From Amblyomma americanum (lineage: Eukaryota > Arthropoda > Arachnida > Ixodida > Ixodidae): 64,000 nucleotides of DNA. Position numbers and translations under genes: made by a program. Numbering within the stretch: the first letter of the stretch is position 1; each line of letters starts with the position of its first letter. Shown here piece by piece: positions 45,859-54,405 of the stretch. The notes beneath the pieces were generated by a model that was not told where the DNA came from, did no database searches, and saw only the letters and a list, made by a program, of their open reading frames with translations. The stretch is from positions 41,315,864 to 41,379,863 of the forward strand of contig NC_135505.1 in NCBI RefSeq assembly GCF_052857255.1, read 5' to 3'.

Positions 45859-46241
45859 TTGTATGCGACGCTGTGGACAAGGCAGAGGGGCGTTCTTAAC
45901 GTCCCTATTACAAAAGAGCTGAGGACTGCTATATCATCTGCCCGGCAGCAGTATGCTGCATATCTGGAAGCAGTAAAAAAGAAGCAATGTGATGATGTCA
46001 GGGAATCAAAGAGGCGCTGCATCGACGAAGAGATCGATGCATTAAAAAAAAGACACTCCAGGCAACAATAGCTGACATCCAGGCTTCAGTGGATACGTAT
46101 GCGGAAAAGGCAGAATTAAGCAGCTAACGATCTGAAGTACGTGGCCAGATCAAATAGTCTGAGGAAGGCTGCACGAAGCAAGACTGAGGAACTGTGTAGC
46201 ATCAGCCAGAAGATTCAGGAAAAGCGGCAGGTGCTCTCCTG
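45859..46241 (+). pseudogene. Fragment of a coiled-coil protein, probably from another mobile element
   Basis: A frame reading VPITKELRTAISSARQQYAAYL, then a Lys/Arg/Glu-rich helix (KKKQCDDVRESKRRCIDEE), runs to 46069. After stops and a shift near 46120, the complementary piece NDLKYVARSNSLRKAARSKTEEL continues to 46241. The two pieces look like one long C-terminal coiled coil broken by mutations. I recall similar tails on transposon-encoded proteins but cannot name the family. It lies inside the giant transposon, downstream of the transposase on the same strand, so it could be a decayed third gene of the element or part of a later insertion. Confidence 0.4.
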
Positions 46242-47592
46242 AAGTTGCTATTTGCAGTTTTGCAGAATGGATTGCTGTTCGACATATTGGTGCAATGCAC
46301 TGCAGGGTGTTTCTCAAGGACGGAACATATATTATGTAGGTTTAGTGCAATACAAGCTGTTCCTAGAAATGTTTTTTCCTCGACTTTGTTCAGTAAAATT
46401 GGTACCTGGTATTGCAAACTGCCGCATGTAGCATTGTGTTGAGTCCTTCAAAATACTCCATCTAGGCCTTGAAATTCCTTCAATATCCTTGAATGTGCCC
46501 ATTTTGAGTCTGTACGAACCTTGTGAACTGTTTTGCATTTTTCAAGAGCAGTTTTACTGCATTGATATTGTGACCTGAATTTCACCTTTCCTTGGGTAAA
46601 TGATTTTAGGTCACATGCCAATATTTGTTTCATGCTTCATTTAATGGTCAGTACATTGCAACGTTCTTGTTTGGTGATGACAGTGTGCGTTCAAAGAAAA
46701 AAATTGTCTGTGAGCTAAGGGGCAAGCCCATACATACGCTTTGAAGAACTGAACTCATACCAGCAAGTGCGCTGTGCAGTCATTTATGATCAGAATTCCT
46801 TGAGCTCTCAGCTGTGCTAAATTTAGATGCAGCAACTTTCGAGACAACTAGTTTGTATCCTACTGCATCAAGAAAGGCTGTAGGCAGTGGCAGAAATGTT
46901 GCTATAAGGCTTGCTGCTCAGAGAATGACACGCGAAATAGTCATCACTTCCAAGCCATTTCTATCCCACGTGTTGCAGAAGAAGGTGATGCACAATTTAC
47001 CGAAGACTTGAAATGGCGTACTTCTGTGCTGCAGTCCTGTATTGTAGTTCTGTTTTCAATACCTGGTTACTTTTCATAGCAGCTTTATTGAATCAAATTT
47101 TCCTCACTTTTTGTGTTATCCAGTAAATAATTTGTTGCAGAAGTGTGATATATATGTATTTAAAAAATACATGTGATTACCTTTTCTTCCCTTATTCTTA
47201 TTATCAAGTATCTAAAATTTTACCTCAATTTCACTCAGTAACAAGAAATGACCTATGCGTTCTGCCGTATCAGAGACCAATGACTGTTTTGTAAATATAT
47301 GTATATATATATACATGTAACATACATGTACCATAACATGTATGTGATGATGATGATATGTATCTATTGTAAATATATGTATTTAGTTTCTTTGGCGCGC
47401 ATTTCCTTGAGCACTGCATGGTCGGCTCGGCTACTTATGATTTTCAGCAGTTTTACTTGCAGCTCCTAAACCGCATTGTAAACATGAGAAATATTGGTTT
47501 TGAAGTGCATATATCAGTTGTATTCAATAAACCGATCATTATGTGTATGAGTATGCATTGCAAGTATATGCTTCATTTGTGTTACTTAATTG
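46242..47592. other. 3' part of the giant transposon; no gene recognised
   Basis: AT-rich. A TA/ACATGTA-rich simple repeat lies at 47286-47345. No further coding region is identifiable. Confidence 0.35.
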
Positions 47593-47816
47593 TGGTTTAT
47601 GGGGTGTTTAATGGGCCATATATGAGGGATGCCATAGTGAAGGTCTCCGGAAATTTCGACCACCTGGGATTCTTTAACATGCACTGACATATAGCACAGT
47701 GCATGAGCCTCTAGCATTTTGCCTCCGTCGAAATGCGACCGCCGCAGCTGGGATCAAACCCGCATCTTTCGGGTCAGCAGTCAAGCGCCTTAACCACTGC
47801 ACCACCGCGGCGGCTA
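47593..47816 (-). mobile_element. tRNA-headed SINE (second subfamily)
   Basis: The - strand head ccgccgcggtggtgcagtggttaaggcgc, a B-box region (GGTTTGATCCC, one change) and the core TGCATGTTAAAGAATCCCAG, ending ..CCATTAAACACCCCATAAACC. A target duplication is not clear. It is moderately decayed. Confidence 0.8.
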
Positions 47817-47944
47817 TAAAATTAAATTGATTATATCTGGTACTAATATACTGCCATTGGAGGCTGTGGTCATTGTGCATACCTGGTCGTATGCCTTTTG
47901 CAGGAATTGCAAGCTTCAATTGTGTTCTCAACCCACTTCCACAC

Positions 47945-48224
47945 TGTCCGTCAGTTTCCATACATAATTGACGGACTCCGCGTCGAGATTTTATGGATTC
48001 CTGTGGTCCACAAAGTCTCTCCATAACACCCATCCATAAAACTCCATCACCCGTAAAGTCATTGTCCACATGTGTCCGCAACCACCCCACGCACTCCGCA
48101 AAATCCATAACTTTCCACAAACAGTTTTGTGGAAAAATATGTGGACTCCATAAGTCCATACAGCATCCATACAAATTTTTGTGGAAATATGTGGAATCCA
48201 TAAGTTTTCCATAAGGCTTCTTAC
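47945..48224 (-). repeat. Right subterminal repeat block
   Basis: Repeated words TTATGGA, GTGGAC, TCCACA and TATGTGGA in both orientations (for example tggaaatatgtggaatccataag and gtggaaaaatatgtggactccataag, near-duplicates about 55 bp apart). The block mirrors the left end at 21767-21985. Confidence 0.65.
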
Positions 48225-48241
48225 GGAAATTTTCGGCAGGG
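48225..48241 (-). repeat. Right terminal inverted repeat of the giant transposon
   Basis: GGAAATTTTCGGCAGGG is the inverted match of the left end with one mismatch. It is followed by the TG target duplication (48242-48243). Confidence 0.85.
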
Positions 48242-48397
48242 TGCTCCATATGCTCTAAAGGTCTTCAGGCATCCCTGCAGACCGCATAGCCAGTTCCTTT
48301 CATGGCCATGCGCTGCATGGAAGTGTCGAAAGAGCGATCTCATTGTCACCTCTCTCTTCCGACATTTGTGGCACTCAAAGAAGCGCAATCCAGGCAT
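48242..48397 (-). pseudogene. EnSpm/CACTA-like transposase, N-terminal zinc-finger part (outer element)
   Basis: A - strand exon starts with an ATG at 48397 right after an acceptor (ttttcag) and runs 52 codons to the edge of the giant transposon. It encodes one C2H2-like finger (ECHKCRKREVTMRSLFRHFHAAH) and the Cys half of a second (WLCGLQGCLKTFRAYGA). The His half (RKHVSRHH) lies at 21747 across the insertion. N-terminal zinc fingers are common in this transposase group. The gene's 5' end and the element's own terminus beyond 48397 were not found. Confidence 0.7.
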
Positions 48398-48571
48398 CTG
48401 AAAAGTATAAAGAGGCATATATACCATATTTATTTTGCTAGATTTATTTATGCCTAATTGCAAGGCAGCAAACAAACCCAAGTAGAACACATAATATATG
48501 ATGCTAAGAGGTACTAAGGAACTTTTCTGATATTCCGAGGCTCTAATCCTTAATTCATGGCACTAAGCACC

Positions 48572-48840
48572 TGTTAAGTGGAAGCCCACAGGGCCGATCG
48601 GGCACCCCTCCCCGCACCTGTTACCAGGAGCTGTCATGCCCGGGGGGGGGGGGAATCAAGGAATGTACGTCGAGGCGTGACGCCCGCGCTTAAGGTGAGC
48701 TGCGGCACCAATCCTTTCTGTCCCGACGCGTGGCAATCGGTGGATCGAATGCGCATGCAGCGAGCTGCGCATTCCACTGGGCTCGGACCGGCGAGCCCTG
48801 GGCTCCGCCCACTTGCACATACGGTGCCACTGCACTGCGG
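48572..48840 (+). repeat. 5' LTR, truncated (269 of about 604 bp)
   Basis: It matches 51208-51473 closely and then stops at ..CACTGCACTGCGG, where the internal sequence begins. A G-run lies at 48642-48653. Confidence 0.85.
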
Positions 48841-49186
48841 ATGGAGGCAGTACCTTCCGGAAGGTTGACGGAGCACAAAATCTTGGGGAGAAGCCCCGGG
48901 GACCAAAGTCCAGGCGAGGCCTCGGAGTCAAGGCTCCACGTCAGCGCTGACAGCGAGAGAAGCGTACCTACGGAGCGAAGCGCGGCGACTTCGGCGGCAT
49001 CTGTGGCTGGCGACTTCATCGGCCTGGAGGACGTGACGGGCACCGCAGTGTGCACCGGTGGGACACCCACCCCTTCCGCCACCAGCTGAACGTGGACAGC
49101 GGAAAGACAGACACCGACCCAGCGCAGCACGAACAAGAAGTCTGCAGAACACAGGTGGGCCCTTTCCCGTTTTCTACGGGAACGCG

Positions 49187-50153
49187 ATGTCAGTCACTAC
49201 TCGAGCACAGAGGCTGCGCGTGGGAAGTCAAAACGCTAGTGACACGGACTCTGACGGGGAAGACACAGAGAACGTGACGATTATGGATGGGCAGAACGCT
49301 AAGACCCCGGCGAGTGACAGCAGCCAGGGTAGCGCGCGCTTGAGGGAGCAGGAGCTCGAGATTGAAGCTCTTAGGCTAAAAATTCAGCTCCAGACGCTGA
49401 TTCATAGAGGTCAGGGCACCTCGGGAAATGGCAGCAGAAGGGAAAAAATTGGGTCGGCACGCGGATGATCTAAGGGCAGTCCTCGCGCCAATGCCACAGT
49501 CGGAAGACCTCATTCCTGCATGGTTCAAAAGCGCCGAAAATATGATAAGGGCCTGCGAGATCCCGAATGACATCGCGGGGCCACTTATAATGCCCTTCCT
49601 GAATGAAAAAACTCGGGCACTCGTGGCTAACCAGTCGGTCGACACGGTAATGAGTTTCGAGAAAATTCGGGAGCTAGTACTCGCGGAGCTCAGATTGACG
49701 GCTGAAGAATACAAGCGGAGGTTCTACACTTGTAGAAAAGATGCCGAAAGCTGGGGTAAGTTTGTCACCCAATTGGACGTAACGCTTGGATGCTACTTGC
49801 AAAGTAGGAAAGTGAGAACATTAAAGGACGTTCGGGCCTTAATGGTGGCAGACCGCGCTAACCAGACTATGCCGGACAAAATGCGCGAGTACATTCTCCA
49901 ACAGGAGACAGATAAGACAGATAAGTGGTTGAAGCCCAAGGAGCTTGAGCAACTTGCCGAACAATATGAAGACAGTAGGCGTGGGCGCCGTCAAGGGGCT
50001 GCAGAGGAGCCGAAAAAGTATGAGGCAAAGCCGCGCGAGCCCGGAACCAAGGAAATCGATCCAAGGACAAACACAGGGAACCGCCAAAATGCTATGGCTG
50101 CGGTAAATTCGGTCACGCGCAGTGGAACTGCCCACAGAAGAGGCCCAATGTAA
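49187..50153 (+). pseudogene. Gag of the LTR element, with two compensating frameshifts
   Basis: The ATG at 49187 opens a frame encoding a Thr/Arg start, an acidic region (ASDTDSDGEDTENV) and a leucine-rich coiled coil. A shift at the A-run near 49444 leads into the main capsid-like part (LIPAWFKSAENMIRACEIP, then a SCAN-like region RRFYTCRKDAESWGKFVTQL). A second shift at the A-run near 50086 restores the first frame just before a CCHC zinc knuckle (50090-50131, C-x2-C-x4-H-x4-C). Gag packages the element's RNA and the knuckle binds nucleic acid. Both shifts lie in A homopolymers, so sequencing error is possible. Confidence 0.75.
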
Positions 50154-50845
50154 TGTCTGGTAATGAGCTAGGTCGTCACCAGCAGGACGCAAAGATGACA
50201 GCGAGAGCCGCGGTGGAATCTGTAACGCGAGCTGAGGGTATGTATGGGCGCGTCCCTCAAGGTCCATTAAGAATCGTTCAAAAGACATGGACAGGGAACT
50301 GGACACCACCTATGGACCTAAATAAGGCTACGTCAGAGTTTCTGATCAAGCTGCGGCAGCAAATGGCTGAAGTAGCAGGGAGGGTAGATCACCAAATCAA
50401 GCAGCTGCAGAAAGCGTATGCGGAGAAAGACAATCTAAGGGCACGGGCCAAAGGGTTCTGTGAGGGTGAGGAAGTCCTCGCGTTAGATACGAACCAGCAG
50501 AACAAGTTGCGACCTAAATGGGTGGGCCCAGCAACGATTAAAGAGCATATACGACCCGATAGCTATGTTGTGAAGTTCAGAGATGGTTCTGAGCGGTGCG
50601 TGCACGCCAATAGACTGAGAAAGTATTACGCCAGAGTGAACAACGTAGGCGTAATTTTTGAGTCTGACGGAGAGTTTGGGGATATAAAAGGTGTTCCGGA
50701 ATTGCATACTGGGAGTTGCACCTTTGAATCCACACTACATGAGTCCACGCATCTGACCGAGGAACAAATCAGGGAGCCGCCTGTGCTAGGTAGATGGATC
50801 AGACTTCGCGGGCCAAGGAACGTACGGGACGGTGGCCCAACCTGA
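50153..50845 (+). pseudogene. Integrase C-terminal remnant fused in frame to Gag
   Basis: The frame continues from the CCHC knuckle through a short junction near 50300 into the end of a Ty3/Gypsy integrase: DLNKATSEFLIKLRQQMAEV, an ARAKGFCEGEEVLAL block, RPKWVGPATIKEHIRPDSYVV and CVHANRLRKYYARV, then a GVIFESD tail. No H-H-C-C or D-D-E catalytic core is present. A deletion therefore joins gag to the integrase end, giving one continuous frame. It could encode a Gag-like fusion but no enzyme. The ORF stops at 50845 ahead of a (GT)n run. Confidence 0.75.
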
Positions 50846-51207
50846 GTGTGTGTGTGTGAGTGCTTGTGGACTGCCATCTCAAGTGCATTAATGATGGACT
50901 CCTTGTGTGATGAGTGTTTCGACTGTTATTTGCTCGCAAAGAGAAAAATATGTAAATCTGTGAGTGTAGATGCATGCAACAAGATATCCTTGTGAGCATG
51001 CTCTTTTCGCTATTGCCATAAGTAGGATGTGAAGTGACCCTCCTTGGTTTTTGTTTTTTTTGTGCTGGTACAGCGGCCAGGGGGGGCACGGACCCTTGTG
51101 CTTTTGCGCGTTTTGTATGTTGTTGAAGGCCGCATCCATGGTGCTATTGTGGGCTTCGGTATGTTGTGTGTACAGCAAGTGTCCCCCCAACATTCTTGGT
51201 GGGGAGG

Positions 51208-51811
51208 TGTTAAGTGGAAGCCCACAGGGCCGATGGGACCCCCCACCCCCGCACCTGTTACCAGGAGTGGTCATGCCCGGGGGGGGGATCAAGGAATGTA
51301 CGTCGAGGCGTGACGCCCGCGCTTAGGGTGAGCTGCGGCACTAATCCTTTCTGTCCCGACGCGTGGCAATCGGTGGATCGAATGCGCATGCAGCGAGCTG
51401 CGCATTCCACTGGGCTCGGACCGGCGAGCCCTGGGCTCCGCCCGCTTGCACATACGGTGCCACTGCACTGCGGTTGGTTAAAATGGGTGAGAGCTAGATT
51501 ACTCAAGCTCCGCCCAATTATCGAAGGGGCTAAAACCCGTGGGAAACAACGTCTTGGGACGAGCGCGCTGAGTCTCAAGCTCGGCCGTTTTTAACAGCCT
51601 TTTTTAAACAGCCTTTCTTTAAACTGCCTTTTCTTCAAACTGCCTTGTCATCACTGCCTTGTATTTCGGTCCCGCCTTTAATAAATAAATTTTGCTTTGA
51701 GAAGTTGGAATTGCTGCCCCAACCGGCAACGTGTCGCCGGACGAAGACCTGAAGTGCTCTTCGTACTGCTAACCGCCGTTCCCATCAGTAGGAGGACAGG
51801 AAAGTTTAACT
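51208..51811 (+). repeat. 3' LTR, full length (about 604 bp)
   Basis: Starts TGTTAAGT after a polypurine tract and ends TTAACT before GCACC. It contains an AATAAA signal (within taataaataaat, about 51680-51690) following repeated aaactgcctt motifs. Confidence 0.8.
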
Positions 51812-52014
51812 GCACCTCTCATATTGCTACAGGTAGTACTGTAATAGCATGCGCATCTCCATGGCCACCACAGGATGAAGGGTTTGGTCTAGAAATCACG
51901 GTAATAGCCTCCAGCCATACCAGCAGCAACCATGGCGTTTAAAGCATGATGAGTTTCTGCATGAATTAAAGCCAAGCCACGTGATGCTCTCCATTAATAT
52001 TTCCTTTGGTTCAG

Positions 52015-52126
52015 TGCAATGTCATGGCACATTGAGGAACCCCACCCGGTTTAAATTAATCAAGAGCCCTCCACTGTGACAATCCGATAGATGATGTGTT
52101 GCTTTGGGATATTAAAACCCCACAAC
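52015..52126 (+). mobile_element. SINE remnant (core and tail)
   Basis: The order GGCACATTGAGGAACCCCACC, GAGCCCTCCACTGTG, TGTTGCTTTGGGATATTAAAACCCCA matches the 3' half of the tRNA-headed SINE with many changes. The head is missing. Confidence 0.6.
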
Positions 52127-52802
52127 TGACAATGTACAATTATTTGACTCCCAGTGCTCAGAAAGTTAAAACAATAGCATCAGACACACAGCCCCAAATT
52201 GCTGCTGCCTAAAAAGCAGAAATTCGGTGTTTGGCAAAGCATATACCTTTCATTTTTATGAGTGTCGGTGATTGCTGACAGCATTCTGAACAACTATTTG
52301 AGTGTGCGCCCCCAAGAGCAACTAGGAACATTAAATAACGACACCCTAATTTAATACAAAATATGCAGCATCTTGTTGCACGAAAATTCACTTCTAGAGC
52401 TGCTAGTTCATTTCATAAAACACCTACCGGTGTATCTTTATAAAAGGAGCCAGTGCACTTCTATGCATAGCCAAAAAACAGAAGGTTAACGCTCAGTCGC
52501 AGGTTGCTCCAGAGAAACTGCTTTCCCCACGCTTGCCGGTTGCTTCAGAGCTGGCCAGAGTAGTGCAAAAATATCTTCACTTAACCTCTCTAGTTCATGC
52601 TCGAATCTCAATAAGCGATTGCAAATGAGTGGCTCATCATGACAAGGAAGTTATTTTACTGCAGGCGTGATTGAATTCCAGGTGACACCCAGTTTTCTTA
52701 AATTTAAACACTCAGGGCGATTCAATATGGCTAGTATGCATGAGACAAAAATTTGTCAGAAACACTTAAGACTGCCTAAATGTGAGAATGCGAAAGTATT
52801 AC

Positions 52803-53060
52803 AGTGCTCAGTCATGCTATGTTGCAGAATGACTATGACTGAGGGCTGTGACTATGACCCATGACCAGACATACTTTGTTCAAACTCTACACACATTACA
52901 TTGTTACTTCTAAAGTGCTCAGTCCAGCTGCATTGCAGAATGATTCATGGATCAATATTATGACCACACGTACTTTGTACAAACTCTAAACACCTTTCAT
53001 TACTTGTAAAGTGCTCATCGTGATATGCTGCAGAACGACTTAGTCATGGCTTTCATAGGT
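52803..53060 (+). repeat. Diverged tandem repeat, about 2.5 units of 97-111 bp
   Basis: Units start at 52803, 52914 and 53011 with GTGCTCA and share (T)GCAGAA.GAct, ACTTTGT.CAAACTCTA.ACAC and a CTTnTAAA end. They may be subterminal repeats of the outer EnSpm-like element. Confidence 0.65.
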
Positions 53061-54405
53061 CATATTATGTACGCTCCATCATTCATAACTATGCAGACTA
53101 TCGCAACGCTAAACGTGCACTATGCGAAGGCTGCTTGTTAAAGGGGGGGCGGGGGTTGTCGCCACGCAATGCAGCCGACGACGTGGATTTATAATTAATT
53201 ATGGTCGGACCAGGAAAGCACATCATCCAAACTTGGTATAGAAAAAGCAAGACTGGCGTATGCCATCTCTGCGTCATAATCCAGCGCGAATAAGCGGGCG
53301 ATTTAACCGGCAGAAGCCTTTTACGGTGCGCGTTTAGCGTTGCAACAGCTTGTACGTGTTCGCTACATTTTTGTTGTGGCATCGTACACCGGCGTACTGC
53401 ATCATCCGAAGCTCCTGTCATAGACCACGGCGGACGGCGAATTTCGTGCCAGGAACGGCGACGGACGCCGGCTTTTGTGTTAATTGGACATATATGCCTC
53501 CGTATTAAAATAAAAACGAGTAGGAGATGTGCCCTCCATAAGGGATTTGATCCCAGCGAGCGATGTGCTCTCCGTGTCGAAGTGTGATGGGGGAAATTTC
53601 AACGAGAAATGATACTTACCGCCGACGGTACGCTCTGAAGTTACCGCAAGAAGGGCCCGGCGCTTGCTGCATGAATCTTACGATGCTTACAGTCTTGCTG
53701 GGCTTGCCGTTAGTATCTCAAGTTACAATCATACAGTCACCCAAGGCACTGCCAGCGCTATCTCCATGCAAGGCACGGTGCAAGCCGAATTCAGAACTAT
53801 ATAACCACTCAGTGTTTGTGGATCTTAAATGTACGTTTCTCATCCACATTGTATTTCGCCACCATCGGTAAGTTGCTTTCTTTTCCATAGAATAAAGACT
53901 AAAATAAGAAAATCAAATAAATTTTGTATTTTGGTGGAAAATTCAGGAACTGAAAGCAATTTGTTCACCGCACGCGACGACTGGGAGCAGCGCCGTCTGC
54001 TTCGGAGCACAAGCAGACGCCAGACGCCCGCCGCTGCTGCTGCGCGTGTTCGTTCACGCGTGCTTCTACCGTAGTGGCCATAGTCTCAAAAAACAGTCCT
54101 TATTAATAGCTTACAGAGACGGATAATTCGGCACACGTACGCTTTTCGTGCACTAGAACGAAAGCAGTGAGAAAAATCGCACGCGGCCAAGTATTTTTTT
54201 TTTTTTCGCAGCTGTAGCGCTCTTCCACGACGACGTTGATGCTGGCGCCGCGGCGCGCCGAGTTCGAATTTTGCCGGCGTACCGCCGGCGGCCGCTACCG
54301 CGCTGCCCGGACATGACACAGCAAGATATCTTGATACGCTGCTGTTCAAGAGGGAGAGAAAAGCAGCTCAAATGCGCAGTTCCTTCGGATGCTTCGGAGC
54401 TCAAG

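Larger units (their letters stand above)
21750..48241. mobile_element. Giant 26.5-kb EnSpm/CMC-like DNA transposon carrying transposase and BEN-domain genes
   Basis: Element of 26,492 bp. It is bounded by CCCTACCGAAAATTTCC (21750-21766) and the inverted CCCTGCCGAAAATTTCC (48225-48241), and flanked by a TG duplication (21748-21749 and 48242-48243). Removing the element and one TG restores the reading frame of the outer transposase, which fixes both ends to the base. The two intact genes are divergent: BEN-domain protein (-, 36786 to 22438) and transposase (+, 37240 to 43685). Each end has a 220-300-bp block of short subterminal repeats. Later insertions within it are a LINE (25123), a TTAA-flanked element (29859), SINEs (35805, 40451, 47593) and a pogo-like element (44322). 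The termini do not begin with the classical CACTA, so family placement rests on the transposase. Confidence 0.85.
48572..51811 (+). mobile_element. Internally deleted Ty3/Gypsy-like LTR retrotransposon
   Basis: Two LTR sequences in direct orientation begin TGTTAAGTGGAAGCCC at 48572 and 51208. The flanks share the 5-bp duplication GCACC (48567-48571 and 51812-51816), which places the 3' end at TTAACT|GCACC. A polypurine tract (ggtggggagg) precedes the 3' LTR. The interior has gag and the integrase C-terminus only. Protease, RT, RNase H and the integrase core are absent, and the 5' LTR has lost its second half together with the primer-binding site. It is non-autonomous and probably immobile. 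It sits just upstream of the outer EnSpm-like gene. Confidence 0.85.
51817..54405. other. Spacer between the LTR element and the SAMD3-like gene
   Basis: Contains a SINE remnant (52015-52126) and a diverged tandem repeat (52803-53060). 53100-54400 is partly CpG-rich and near its end probably holds the promoter of the gene starting at 54406. An ORF at 53563-53871 shows no domain. Confidence 0.35.

Noticed and set aside
21750..48241. Reading the two CCCTRCC ends as two separate small elements
   Set aside because: The outer transposase rejoins in frame only when the whole 26,492 bp is removed, and each end is present once, so one element explains both.
48634..49152. Overlapping - strand ORFs in the 5' LTR and leader
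   Set aside because: The same sequence recurs in the 3' LTR, and the open frames reflect high GC, not coding.
53563..53871. 102-codon ORF upstream of the SAMD3-like gene
   Set aside because: No domain, no clear start context and it ends in AT-rich sequence; likely chance.
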